A stretch of DNA of 64,000 bases from Pseudosulfitobacter pseudonitzschiae (lineage in GTDB: Bacteria; Pseudomonadota; Alphaproteobacteria; Rhodobacterales; Rhodobacteraceae): NCBI RefSeq assembly GCF_900129395.1, contig NZ_FQVP01000008.1, positions 62,001 through 126,000 of the forward strand. Direction: 5' to 3'. The translations under genes were made by a program, and so were the position numbers. The notes below the pieces were generated by a model. The model saw only the letters and a list, made by a program, of their open reading frames with translations. It searched no databases and had not been told where the DNA came from. The stretch's first letter is position 1, and every line of letters starts with the position of its first letter. This document shows, in pieces, positions 14,256-23,152 of this stretch.

Positions 14256-16020
14256 ATTCGAGCAAGTAAACCGCGCATTTGAGGGCGCTGACGAAATCTT
14301 ACCTGAGGGCGTGAACCCTGATGATGGGGCCACCACACCCCGCACCCCTGACAATGGCGTCCCGGCTGTTAAATCATCGCAGGAATTGGCTGAGGAATGT
14401 GGCGCTCTGCCGCTCAATGACTTCGGAAACGGCAAAAGGTTCACGGCCTATTTCGGCGCTGATGTTCTCTTTGTGCCGCGTGTCGGATGGTTCGTTTGGG
14501 ATGGTCGATGCTGGGCGCAAGATGATGATCAACTTGAGGTGCGCCGCCTGTCACAACAGGTTTCGGCAAAGGTGACCGCTGAGGCTGAGTTTATTCGCCT
14601 TGAGGATTGGGAGGCCGCTCAGGTTGCCGATGGTGAGCTTGCGCGTGAGGCGGCGGCTGAGATCAAGGAAACGCCCGCATCAAAGCGCACGCCAGCGCAA
14701 AAGGCGCAGCTCAAGGATTTTGATGTTCTGATTGAGCGCGCCGATGATCTCAAGAAAAAGCTTGCCGGAATGCGTCGGGGCCATCACTCGCACGCCAAGG
14801 CGGCGGGTAATACCGGCCCGATCAACAACATGATGCGTGAGGCGCAGGTTGACGTTTACAAGCCGCTTAAGACGCTCAACGCAAACAAGGTGATGTTCAA
14901 TACTGAAAATTGCGTTCTGTCGTTTAACGAGGGTACGCACCCCGTCACGGAAAAGCGCATTTTCACCCTTGAGCGTGAGGATCACAACCGTGATCTCTAT
15001 CTCACGAAAATGATGCAAGTTGCTTATGACCCGGACGCTACCTGCCCAAATTTCCAAGAGTTTATGGCAACAATTTTGCCATCGCCTGAGCTGCGCGCGT
15101 TTGTCCAGCGGTGGTTTGGCTATTCGATCACTGGCCTCACGACTGAGCAAAAGCTTGCCTTTCTCTATGGCAGCGGGCGCAACGGTAAATCAACGCTTTT
15201 AGAGCTAATTGCAAAGATCATGGGGGCCTATGCCGCAAGCGTTCCGATTGAAAGCCTGAGCGGCACCGAACAACGCAAGGGCGGCGATGCAACGCCCGAT
15301 CTGGTGCGCTTGCCCGGCGCGCGTCTGGTGCGCGCCTCTGAGCCTGAGCGCGGCACAAAGATGCGCGAGGCGCTTATCAAGCAACTCACCGGCGGCGCTG
15401 ATATTCTGGTGCGCCGTATGATGCAGGAATTTGTTGAGGTAACGCCTGAATTTTCCCTCACAATTGATGGCAACTACAAGCCTGAGATCAGGGGCACAGA
15501 CAACGGCATTTGGCGGCGCGTTCTGCTGGTGCCTTTTGTTGTGTCGATCCCTGATGAGGCTGTTGATCCGCTGTTGCCTCAAAAGCTTTGGGATGAGCGC
15601 GCGGGTATCCTGAATTGGCTTTTGGATGGCTGCAAGGTGTGGCTTGAGAATGGCCTGATGATCCCGCAAGAGGTGCTGGACGCTACCAAGGATTACCGTG
15701 AGGAAAGTGACCCGATCCTGGAGTTTATCTTAGGCTGCTGTGAGGTCACGGGCTCAGATGATGATTTCACGCGCGCCAAGGAAATGAATGAGGCTTTTGT
15801 TTGGTGGCAGGTAAATTCGGGCTCAAGCGATCCTTGGGGCACGCGCACCATTTTCAAACACCTCAAGGATAAGACGGACTTTTTCAAAGATGCAGAGGGC
15901 CGATCATTCCGGCACGATAAGAGTAACAATACCGGATGGCGCGGCATCAAGCTCACTGATGAGTTCAAGCAACGCCGCCAAGACGGTGAGGCGGATGATC
16001 GCTATCAGGCCCCCGCCTGA
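14248..16020 (+). CDS. Phage/plasmid primase-helicase, P4 alpha/D5 type
   Basis: 590 residues. The C-terminal half has an SF3-type helicase domain with Walker A GSGRNGKST (about residue 308) and the preceding FVQRWFGYSITGLTTEQKL segment typical of P4-type D5_N/helicase proteins; the Walker B/sensor area includes TIDGNYKPEIRGTDNGIWRR. It should unwind the phage origin. Encoded directly after the primase and upstream of a repeat array that could be that origin. Confidence 0.9.
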   Translation: MSKFEQVNRAFEGADEILPEGVNPDDGATTPRTPDNGVPAVKSSQELAEECGALPLNDFGNGKRFTAYFGADVLFVPRVGWFVWDGRCWAQDDDQLEVRRLSQQVSAKVTAEAEFIRLEDWEAAQVADGELAREAAAEIKETPASKRTPAQKAQLKDFDVLIERADDLKKKLAGMRRGHHSHAKAAGNTGPINNMMREAQVDVYKPLKTLNANKVMFNTENCVLSFNEGTHPVTEKRIFTLEREDHNRDLYLTKMMQVAYDPDATCPNFQEFMATILPSPELRAFVQRWFGYSITGLTTEQKLAFLYGSGRNGKSTLLELIAKIMGAYAASVPIESLSGTEQRKGGDATPDLVRLPGARLVRASEPERGTKMREALIKQLTGGADILVRRMMQEFVEVTPEFSLTIDGNYKPEIRGTDNGIWRRVLLVPFVVSIPDEAVDPLLPQKLWDERAGILNWLLDGCKVWLENGLMIPQEVLDATKDYREESDPILEFILGCCEVTGSDDDFTRAKEMNEAFVWWQVNSGSSDPWGTRTIFKHLKDKTDFFKDAEGRSFRHDKSNNTGWRGIKLTDEFKQRRQDGEADDRYQAPA

Positions 16021-16054
16021 TCTACGCACGGCCCTGCGCATCCCGCTTGCCCTG

Positions 16055-16092
16055 CGCCGCTGCCCTTGCCCGGCAGCGGCGTTTTGCGTTTT
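16055..16092 (+). terminator. Intrinsic terminator of the replication unit
   Basis: A 10-bp stem CGCCGCTGCC (16055-16064) / GGCAGCGGCG (16072-16081), 7-base loop, then TTTTGCGTTTT. Ends the early/replication transcript 35 bases after the helicase stop. Confidence 0.85.
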
Positions 16093-16256
16093 CTGATGCG
16101 ATCCCCGCACCCCTCTCACATGACATCAGGGCGCTCTGATCCCAAAGGTTAGGGCAATCAAGGGGCGAGGCGATGGGTAAGGACAAGCGGTATTGATGGG
16201 GAATTTGAGGCACGGGTGCGCTCAGGATCGGGCCGGATCGCCGTGATTGGGGCGGG

Positions 16257-16586
16257 GTTAATCCCAAGCTTGGGATTAACGGGGCTGATTTGGGATTAGG
16301 TTGGGACTAATAAAATTAGGGGTTTGGGGTGAATATCACCTTATATCAGTAATTTAACCCTTGAATTGGGATTAGGGGATTGTTGGGATCAGCTTTGCCG
16401 GGGTTGCGCCAATACGCGCAAGGTAATCTGTCTGTTTTGTTATCCCTTATATGTTTAGGGAATTATTAATCCCATAATCCCAAATAGGGATAAAATGGAA
16501 AATAAATAAACAAAAACAATTGCTTAGGCTTGGGATTAGCGAAAATCCTTAATCCCAACCTAATCCCATAATCCCAAATTGATCCC
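16257..16586. repeat. GGGATTA/TAATCCC repeat array, candidate phage replication origin
   Basis: A 667-base non-coding gap (16021-16687) holds about ten copies of TTGGGATTA or its complement. The first two form a perfect 24-bp palindrome at 16257-16280 (half GTTAATCCCAAG). Further copies begin at 16290, 16301 (one change), 16366, 16383 (partial), 16467, 16475, 16530, 16550, 16561, 16569. The 19-base unit made of TAATCCCA plus TAATCCCAAAT occurs twice (16467-16485 and 16561-16579). A/T-only stretches lie between (16491-16520). Iteron-like repeats next to a primase/helicase pair are typical of origins; a regulator-binding array is the alternative. Confidence 0.6.
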
Positions 16587-16604
16587 GGTTCTCGCCGTAA
16601 AGAA

Positions 16605-16619
16605 AACCTTTTACGGTGA
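16605..16619 (+). promoter_or_regulatory. Operator-like site upstream of 16688
   Basis: AACCTTTTACGGTGA, a degenerate member of the operator family, inside a CCGTAAA/TTTACGG dyad (16595-16617). A second partial copy (ATCACCTTATAT) lies at about 16335-16346 within the repeat array. Confidence 0.4.
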
Positions 16620-16687
16620 AGGAAACACAATATATAGTGAACCTACGGGCCAATTGGGCGCGCATTTGGTAGAGTAAGGGACAAGAT

Positions 16688-17440
16688 ATGACGCAAGCGG
16701 CGGCACGGTTGAGGGCTGAGCGGATCAATTTCCACATCATCGGGACTTATGCGGCGCGTCGGGCGATGGCTGGCGTGGGCTTGGGCGCGCGGGTCACGCC
16801 GGGCGCAGCTCGCGGTTTTTTCGATCTGGCGCAGATTGAGGATGTGGCGCAGCATCGTGATGCTGAGGGGCGCAGGTGTTCGGTCAAAGTCCTTCGGACT
16901 GATCCTGGATGTCTAACGGCTCGCCGCCGATTGCCCGCCGTATTGGGTCGCATGGCTGACGTTGACCCGCGCCGCCGGGCGGCTGAGCGGTATGCCTATG
17001 CGAGCGAAAAGATCGGCTCAATTGCTGGCACATCGGCTGAGGGGGCAAAGTCTGATGGCGGCGCGGCCACCAATGATGGCGGCGTTACGTCCCGCATCAT
17101 GCACGCCAGTGCTATCCGTTCTGTTGAGCGGGTGCTTGATGCCGTTGGCAACGTGTTGACGCCAAGTGCGCGCGGCGGTGGGCAGCGCCGGGCGATCTCG
17201 GCGCGCGAGCTGATGGATGCGTTGTGCCTTGAGGGTTGTGATATGAAGGCGATCCTCACGCGTGCGGGGTGGTCGGGTCAGCGGCGTGACGTGGCGGCTC
17301 TGAGCGCATCGGCTGAGGTGATCCTTGAGGGGATGGCGCGCGCCCTTGGCCTGATCGCCACGGCGGCGCGTCTTGAGAGCGATGATGAAACGCCGTTGGG
17401 TTTTTGTAATGCACAAAACAAAACAAGAGCGCTGACGTGA
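16688..17440 (+). CDS. Phage protein of unknown function in the lambda Q position (candidate late regulator)
   Basis: 250 residues, strongly basic (many Arg), not recognised as a family. Helical C-terminal part (residues about 165-235) with a possible helix-turn-helix around MDALCLEGCDMKAILTRAGW. No catalytic motif seen. It is alone between the repeat array and the first late promoter. Its position is that of Q in lambda, and two late promoters here are followed by terminators, so an antitermination or late-activation role is a reasonable inference. It could also be an origin-binding protein. Confidence 0.55.
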   Translation: MTQAAARLRAERINFHIIGTYAARRAMAGVGLGARVTPGAARGFFDLAQIEDVAQHRDAEGRRCSVKVLRTDPGCLTARRRLPAVLGRMADVDPRRRAAERYAYASEKIGSIAGTSAEGAKSDGGAATNDGGVTSRIMHASAIRSVERVLDAVGNVLTPSARGGGQRRAISARELMDALCLEGCDMKAILTRAGWSGQRRDVAALSASAEVILEGMARALGLIATAARLESDDETPLGFCNAQNKTRALT

Positions 17441-17458
17441 TACCGCGCAACGAGGAAT

Positions 17459-17510
17459 TTGACAAAGCGGGATACTTCACCTTATAAGGTTCATTACTTG
17501 ATTAAAGGTG
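17459..17510 (+). promoter_or_regulatory. Strong late promoter overlapping the operator
   Basis: TTGACA (17459-17464), an 18-base spacer and TATAAG (17483-17488). The -10 is inside the operator TCACCTTATAAGGTT (17477-17491). A second half-site TTAAAGGTG ends at 17510, 19-20 bases downstream, as in the other tandem pairs. Confidence 0.7.
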
Positions 17511-17519
17511 TGTCTCAAC

Positions 17520-17560
17520 AAAGCGCCCGCCCCGGTCCCTCGGTGGTGGGCGCTTTCATT
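17520..17560 (+). terminator. Leader terminator directly after the 17459 promoter
   Basis: AAAGCGCCC (17520-17528) pairs with GGGCGCTTT (17548-17556), followed by CATTT. It lies about 25 bases after the expected transcript start and 105 bases before the next gene, so most transcripts should stop unless antiterminated. Confidence 0.65.
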
Positions 17561-17664
17561 TGGCCCCGGCGCTTCGAGCGCCCGGCAGGCCCGCCTTTTA
17601 TCATATTGGTGCCGGGGCGTGTCGCGCGCCCCTCATGCCGCGTGACCGGAAAAGGCTCAAACTT

Positions 17665-18315
17665 ATGTTGCAGATGTCCGTTGATACACGCGCCATTGAG
17701 CGGCGGCTGAGTGGTGTTGCAAAAACGCAGATGCCATTCGCTGCGGCCCTCGGCATCAATGATGTGGCCGGTCAAATCGCTGAGGCTGAAAGGTCAGCTC
17801 TTAACCGCGATATTGACCGGCCCACGACATTCACGACGCGCGGCCTCACAACTCAGCGCGCGACAAAGCGCAAGCTTGTCGGTGTCGTGGGGTTCAAGCC
17901 TGTTCAGGCGGAATATCTAGGATTGCAGGCAACCGGCGGTACTCGCCGCGCTAAGCGCAAGGCTGTCGTTGTTCCGGTTAATCAGCGCCTCAACAAATAT
18001 GGGAACATGCCAAAGGGTGCGATTAAGCGCGCCCTGGCTCGGCCTGATACGTTCTCTGGAACGGTCAAGGGTGTTGCGGGCATCTGGCAGCGGCCAAAGG
18101 TCGGCAAGCGCAGAACAAAGGCGGGCGGGGCGGGCACCGGCGCGGCTGGAACGGTTGGCGCGCGCAAGGGCCTCAAGCTCTTGGTCGCCTACAGGGATGC
18201 GGTGAGCTATTCGCCGCGCCTCAAGTTTGTGCCGCGCGCACATCGCCTTGCTCGCTCTGAGATCGGCCCGGCCATCGCGAGGCGCTTGGCTCAGGCTGTA
18301 AAGACGGCGCGTTGA
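17665..18315 (+). CDS. Putative minor tail protein (gpZ-like)
   Basis: 216 residues, very basic. A segment AAALGINDVAGQIAEAE followed by DRPTTFTTRGL and YGNMPKGAIK matches a pattern I associate with phage minor tail/virion proteins resembling lambda gpZ. It stands alone, away from the other tail genes, between its own promoter/leader terminator and a terminator at 18358. The start at 17665 is preferred (ribosome site GGAAAAGG); the longer frame lacks one. Role uncertain. Confidence 0.5.
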   Translation: MLQMSVDTRAIERRLSGVAKTQMPFAAALGINDVAGQIAEAERSALNRDIDRPTTFTTRGLTTQRATKRKLVGVVGFKPVQAEYLGLQATGGTRRAKRKAVVVPVNQRLNKYGNMPKGAIKRALARPDTFSGTVKGVAGIWQRPKVGKRRTKAGGAGTGAAGTVGARKGLKLLVAYRDAVSYSPRLKFVPRAHRLARSEIGPAIARRLAQAVKTAR

Positions 18316-18357
18316 TGTTGCGGCTTAGTGCGTTGGGTCCTTCCGGGGCCTGAGGCT

Positions 18358-18387
18358 CATGCGGGTAATTCGCACCGCATGTTTTTG
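18358..18387 (+). terminator. Intrinsic terminator after the putative minor tail gene
   Basis: CATGCGG (18358-18364) pairs with CCGCATG (18375-18381), followed by TTTTTGTTG. Confidence 0.7.
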
Positions 18388-18814
18388 TTGTGTTTCAAAT
18401 TCTCAAGAGGTGCAGATTGGCGTTGATGTTGTTGTTTTAGTCAGCGCCCGCTGTCCCTTGGATTTCCCTTTTATGCGCGAGGTGATCGAAATGGTTAAGT
18501 AGATAGCGCCCTGCGGGGCGATCCAAAATCAAACTGTTTTGCTGATGCGCTTAGGCGCTTTTAAGGGCCGGTTTTGATCGGCACCGGGGCCGGGCACTGG
18601 CTGGCTGCCATCCCGCCCCATTAAACTTTCCGCCCTGATGAAATTTGATGATGGCGGGCAGTGATGCCCGATGGCTTCAAGATAGGACGTTTGAAAGCCT
18701 GCGCCTCTGTGCCGCGCCCCTGTTGGCTGGCGAGGGCAAGCGCGGCGGTCAACGCGCCAAGTGAAACGGCCCGCCATCTTTTAATTTCGCCAGAATTCTT
18801 TTGAGGGGCAGGCC
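18388..18814. other. Gap before the terminase genes, no supported gene
   Basis: 427 bases. The longest start-to-stop frame I find is about 38 codons (near 18650-18765, MMAGSDARW start) without a ribosome site. Short inverted repeats such as GCGCCC/GGGGCG near 18506 are present. A cos or pac site would be expected close to the small terminase gene and may lie here, but I cannot identify it. Confidence 0.4.
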
Positions 18815-19411
18815 ATGACCGATGATCTCGGCGGCGCTGAGCCGCTTTTGAACCGCGCACAAATCGCGCAGATTTTCAACGTATCTGAAAACACAATCGA
18901 CAAGTGGCGGGCTAAGGGAATGCCGGTCGATACTGAGGGAGGCAACGGGGTCGCCTACGGTTTCTTGTACTCAGATTGCAAGGCTTGGTTTGATGAAACT
19001 CAGGCCCGTGCGGCGTCTGAAAAGCGCGCGGCTGAGGAATTTGTTGCTCAGCAACGCATGGCCTTTCTGGGCATCGACAAGCGCGACCAAAAGGCGGGGC
19101 TGAGCCCGGCGCAGATGCGCGAGTTGGCGCAAGCTGAGCTTGTTTGGATGCAGGCCGCTGAGCGCCGGGGCGCTTTGGTGCAGGTTGATGAAATGGTTGA
19201 GTTGCTTGATCTCGTTTTTGCTGAGGTCCGCGCCGGTCTTGACGGTCAACCCGATTGGCTTGAGCGCGAGTTTGCCTTGAGTGGGTCGGATGTTGAGCGC
19301 GTTGTTTCCTACAACGACGAAATTCTAAGGGCGATCAAGGCAACCATTTCGGCGGCTGCGCTCAGCGATCCGGCTGAGCTGGTTGATCCGCTTGATGGGG
19401 GGCTGATCTGA
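18815..19411 (+). CDS. Terminase small subunit, Nu1 family
   Basis: 198 residues. The N-terminal winged helix-turn-helix (LLNRAQIAQIFNVSENTIDK then WRAKGMPV) is typical of lambda Nu1, which recognises the packaging site. The helical middle and C-terminal part would contact the large subunit. Its stop overlaps the ATG of the large subunit gene. A GAGG site precedes the start. Confidence 0.85.
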   Translation: MTDDLGGAEPLLNRAQIAQIFNVSENTIDKWRAKGMPVDTEGGNGVAYGFLYSDCKAWFDETQARAASEKRAAEEFVAQQRMAFLGIDKRDQKAGLSPAQMRELAQAELVWMQAAERRGALVQVDEMVELLDLVFAEVRAGLDGQPDWLEREFALSGSDVERVVSYNDEILRAIKATISAAALSDPAELVDPLDGGLI

Positions 19412-21510
19412 TGGTGACGTTGCCAAGCCGCCGCGCAGGTGAGAATTTTGAGCTGCCGCCGATGCCGCCTTATGCGAGCGCCGGGGCGGTTCTCGCGCAA
19501 GCTCTGCCGTCGCTGAGCCCCGCAACCCGCATGAGCGTTGTTGATGCTGCTGAGGCTCACATGAAAGTCAACGCAAACGGGCGTTGGGCAAGCTTTGATC
19601 GGGGCGTGACGCCCTACATGATTGAGCCCGCAAATATGACAACCTCGCGGCTCTTTCGTGAGGTGATCTTTGCGGGTCCTGCGCGCGCGGGAAAGACCGT
19701 CATGCTCATGTCAACCGTGAGCCATCTGGTGATTTGTGACCCCGGCGTTTGCCAAATCGTTCACATGACTGAGGCCACGGCTGAGGCATGGGTTGATGAA
19801 GAATTGATGCCGATGATCGAAAACAGTCCTGAGCTTGCCAAGCGGCAAGGCCGGGGCCGATCTGATCGCAACATTCTGAGCAAGAAATTCATCGGCGGGG
19901 CAAAGATTTCCATCGGCCCGCCAACCAAAGCTTTCCTCAGCGGCAAGACAACCCGCACAGTGCTGTTTACTGATCTTGACCGCATGGCGCTCAATATCGG
20001 CAAAGAGGGCTCACCCTTCGCTATGGGGGCCAAGCGCACGGAAACGCTCGGATCGCGCGGCATGACGGTTGCAGAGGCATCGCCGGGGCATGTGGTCACT
20101 GATCCGGGGCATAAGCCCGCAACGCCGCATGAGGCCCCGCCGGTGGCGGGTGGTATCCTTGAGCTTTACAACGGCGGCACGCGAGGCCGCTGGTATTGGG
20201 ATTGCCCTGGCTGCGGCGAGGCGTTTGAGCCGCGCTTTGATCGGCTAAGCTATGACAAGGCCCTGAGCCCGGCGGATGCCGGGGCGTCTGCGGTTATGGT
20301 CTGCCCGCACAACGGATGCGTGATTGAACACCGCGAAAAGGTGGCGCTCAACCGCGCTGGCTATTGGTTGCACGAAACGGCAGCGGGTGGCCTTGCCCGG
20401 ATCGAAAGTGGCGACGTTCTGAAATCGGATCGCGTGAGCTATTGGCTCAACGGTGCGGCGGCGGCGTTTGCATCTTGGGCCCGTCTGGTCAGCAAGTATG
20501 AGACGGCGCTGCGTGGGTTCAAGGCCGGGGGCGATGAAAGCCCGCTGCAAGTGACAATCAACACGGATCAGGGCTTGCCCTATCTGCCCCGCGCGATGAG
20601 CGATGAGGGTGCGTTGAGCGTTGAGGATTTGCGCAAGGCTTGCAAGCCGTATGCGCAGGGGGTCGCGCCTGAGTGGGCGCGGTTCGTGATCTTGTCGGCT
20701 GATGTGCAGGCGGGCCGCTTTGTGGTGCAGGCAACGGCCTTTGGTGTCGATGGGTGCCGCGCGGTGATTGATCGCTTTGACATCCACACGCCGCCATCTG
20801 ACGCGCCTGGCGCTGCTGATCGGCAGCTTGACCCGGCGGTATATTCTGAGGATTGGGCGGCGCTGCTGCCCTTGATGGAAACTGTATATGCCGTTGAAGG
20901 GCAGTCTTACGGTTTGCGCCCTATGGCTATGGGTTGTGACTTTCACGGCGCGCCGGGGGTTTCGGATAACGCAACAAAATTCTGGCAGGCGCGCCGCAAA
21001 GAGGGCGATGCGCTCAGATGGTATATGATACGTGGGCACGGCGGTTTCAAAGTTGAGGGGCGGCAATGGTACAAGGCACCAACCCGCGCCAGTGACGGCA
21101 AGCAAGTGCGCGACATCAAGCTTTTGAATATCGCCACTGACAAGCACAAGGACACTACGTTTTCGGGGCTTGGCCGCTCTGACATCGGCCCTGGCGCGCT
21201 GATCCTTGGTGAGTGGATGCCTGACGGCCCGATCAAGGAATTTACCGCTGAAAAGCGCGGCGAAAAGGGTTGGGTTAAACGCCCCAACATGCCCCGAAAT
21301 GAAAGCATCGACTTGTGCGGATATGCGCAAGCGGTGGCTGAGCACAAGGGGCTTTTGAAACTTGACCCGGCCAACCCGCAACCTTGGGCAATCGGCGGTC
21401 TGAAAAATCCTTTTGCGGTGGAAATCACGGCGGCGGGCAACCCTGTTGACGCGCCAAGCGGCGCATCACGCCCGCGCAAACCGGCGCGGCGCATATCGTT
21501 TTTGGAGTAA
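19411..21510 (+). CDS. Terminase large subunit, lambda gpA family
   Basis: 699 residues, close to gpA length. ATPase domain with Walker A GPARAGKT (about residue 90) following EVIFA, and a zinc-like CPGCGEAFEPRFD segment (residue about 270), as in gpA proteins. The C-terminal half contains the nuclease part (SADVQAGRFVVQATAF, about residue 430). It cuts and pumps phage DNA into the prohead; gpA-type enzymes usually cut at cos sites. Confidence 0.93.
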   Translation: MVTLPSRRAGENFELPPMPPYASAGAVLAQALPSLSPATRMSVVDAAEAHMKVNANGRWASFDRGVTPYMIEPANMTTSRLFREVIFAGPARAGKTVMLMSTVSHLVICDPGVCQIVHMTEATAEAWVDEELMPMIENSPELAKRQGRGRSDRNILSKKFIGGAKISIGPPTKAFLSGKTTRTVLFTDLDRMALNIGKEGSPFAMGAKRTETLGSRGMTVAEASPGHVVTDPGHKPATPHEAPPVAGGILELYNGGTRGRWYWDCPGCGEAFEPRFDRLSYDKALSPADAGASAVMVCPHNGCVIEHREKVALNRAGYWLHETAAGGLARIESGDVLKSDRVSYWLNGAAAAFASWARLVSKYETALRGFKAGGDESPLQVTINTDQGLPYLPRAMSDEGALSVEDLRKACKPYAQGVAPEWARFVILSADVQAGRFVVQATAFGVDGCRAVIDRFDIHTPPSDAPGAADRQLDPAVYSEDWAALLPLMETVYAVEGQSYGLRPMAMGCDFHGAPGVSDNATKFWQARRKEGDALRWYMIRGHGGFKVEGRQWYKAPTRASDGKQVRDIKLLNIATDKHKDTTFSGLGRSDIGPGALILGEWMPDGPIKEFTAEKRGEKGWVKRPNMPRNESIDLCGYAQAVAEHKGLLKLDPANPQPWAIGGLKNPFAVEITAAGNPVDAPSGASRPRKPARRISFLE

Positions 21511-21515
21511 CGCAA

Positions 21516-21722
21516 ATGGCTGATTACACGGCGCAAGATTTGGCAAATATCAATCAGCTCATTTCCGGCGGGCTGTCGCAAGCGATGATTGCGGGCGAAA
21601 TGGTGCAGTATCGCACCTTGCCGGAATTGCTGCAAATCAAGCGGCTGATTGAGGCGGCGCTCGCGCCCGCATCGCGCGTGCCTTTTCAGGTGCGCCACGT
21701 CGCAACTGATCGAGGGGTTTGA
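21516..21722 (+). CDS. gpW-like head-tail connector protein
   Basis: 68 residues. Small helix-beta-helix pattern: helix ANINQLISGGLSQAMI, strand MVQYRTL, helix LLQIKRLIEAALA, as in lambda gpW, which closes the filled head. It lies between terminase and portal exactly as in lambda. GGAG precedes the start. Confidence 0.75.
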   Translation: MADYTAQDLANINQLISGGLSQAMIAGEMVQYRTLPELLQIKRLIEAALAPASRVPFQVRHVATDRGV

Positions 21723-21724
21723 TC

Positions 21725-23152
21725 ATGAAGCATTTTAGCAATGCCTCAATGTTTGATCGTGCCGTTCTCGCGGTCGCGCCGATGCGCGGCCTGAGCCGCA
21801 TCCAAGCCAAGGCTAAGGCCGCAATTCTGATGAATTACGATGCGGCGGGCAATGGTCGGCGCGTCAAGGGGTGGAAGTCGCCGGGCACGGATGCTGATGC
21901 GTCCTCAATGGCCGGGCGTGCAACGCTACGGCAGCGCTCGCGCGATCTGATCCGCAATGCCCCGTTTGCAAAGCGCGCTCAGATGGTTGTCACGAACAAT
22001 GTGGTTGGCGCGGGCATCGCCCCGACGATCACCGGCACTAACAAGAAGGCGGCTCAGGATGCGGCGGATGTGATCTTGCCGTTCCTGCAATCGGTTGAAT
22101 TGGACGCGCACCGCGCGATGAATTTTGCAACCATGCAATCGGTCGTTTGCAATAGCCTGTTTGAAAGCGGTGAAGTCTTGGCGTTGCGGCGCACACGCCC
22201 CGCCTCCGATGGTGCGACCTTGCCGCTCGCGGTCGAGATTTTGGAAATTGATCACCTTAATTCAACCATTATGGGTTGGGGTGCCAATGAGGTGCGCGAC
22301 GGCATTGAATACAATGATCAGGGCATCGCAACGCACTATCATATCTATGAGCAACACCCCGGCGCGGCCTCGCGTCGGCGCACGCTCAGAACCCACCGCG
22401 TGCCCGCCTCGGATGTTTTGCACATCCGGCGCATTGATCGGCCCGGACAGATGCGCGGCGTTCCCTGGCTCGCGCCGGTGATGCTGACGCTTGGCGAAAT
22501 GCGCGATTATCAAGAGGCGCAGATTTTAAAGCAAAAGATCAGCGCGCTTTTGGCGGGGGTTGTTGAAGCCGGTGATGGTGGTGTGCCTGAGGGCGCGAGC
22601 GGGCTTGATGCTCTCTCGCCGGGATCGCTGGTCTATACTGAGGCCGGGCAAAAGGTTTCTTTCACAACGCCGCCCCGCGTTGATGATTACAATGTTGTCA
22701 TGCGTCTGGGGCTTTGGGCTGTCGCAATGGGCATTGGCATCACAGGCGAAAGCCTCAGCGGTGACCTCAGCGGCGTAAATTTCTCATCCATGCGCGCCGG
22801 TCGGCTTGAAATGGATAAGAATATTGAGACTTGGCAAGAGCAAATCTTGATCTCTCAATTTTGCGCCGGTGTCGGGCGGTGGGCTCTTGAGGCTTACCGG
22901 CTGACAAAGCCCGGCCTGCGCCCGCTGCAAATGGCGTGGACTGCGCAGCGCCGCGCCCTTGTCGATCCGACAAAGGAAATTCCCGCGATCATCAAGAAGG
23001 TTGAGGCGGGTCTTTCCAGCTTGTCGCGCGAGCAACGCGCGATGGGGCTTGATCCCGACACGGTTGCGCGCGAGCGCGCTGAGGATTTGGCGCGCAACCC
23101 CGCCCCTGTGGATGGGGCGGTTGATGAAACCAAGAAAGGAAAAGCCGCATGA
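21725..23152 (+). CDS. Portal protein, lambda gpB family
   Basis: 475 residues. Motifs typical of lambda-type portals: RLRQRSRDLIRNAPFAKRAQ-like N-terminal segment, NNVVGAGI, VCNSLFESGEVLALRR, HIRRIDRPGQMRGVPWLAP and FSSMRAGRLEMDKNIE. Forms the dodecameric DNA entry ring. The ATG at 21725 has GAGG upstream. It overlaps the next gene by ATGA. Confidence 0.93.
   Translation: MKHFSNASMFDRAVLAVAPMRGLSRIQAKAKAAILMNYDAAGNGRRVKGWKSPGTDADASSMAGRATLRQRSRDLIRNAPFAKRAQMVVTNNVVGAGIAPTITGTNKKAAQDAADVILPFLQSVELDAHRAMNFATMQSVVCNSLFESGEVLALRRTRPASDGATLPLAVEILEIDHLNSTIMGWGANEVRDGIEYNDQGIATHYHIYEQHPGAASRRRTLRTHRVPASDVLHIRRIDRPGQMRGVPWLAPVMLTLGEMRDYQEAQILKQKISALLAGVVEAGDGGVPEGASGLDALSPGSLVYTEAGQKVSFTTPPRVDDYNVVMRLGLWAVAMGIGITGESLSGDLSGVNFSSMRAGRLEMDKNIETWQEQILISQFCAGVGRWALEAYRLTKPGLRPLQMAWTAQRRALVDPTKEIPAIIKKVEAGLSSLSREQRAMGLDPDTVARERAEDLARNPAPVDGAVDETKKGKAA

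Noticed and set aside
16022-16267. 81-codon minus-strand frame after the helicase gene
   Set aside because: It runs through the terminator and has no ribosome site; composition looks random.
16257-16586. CRISPR array
   Set aside because: Repeats are only 8-9 bases, in both orientations, with irregular spacing, so not CRISPR.
18529-18860. Minus-strand frames before the terminase genes
   Set aside because: No ribosome site or recognisable pattern; would be antisense within the late region.
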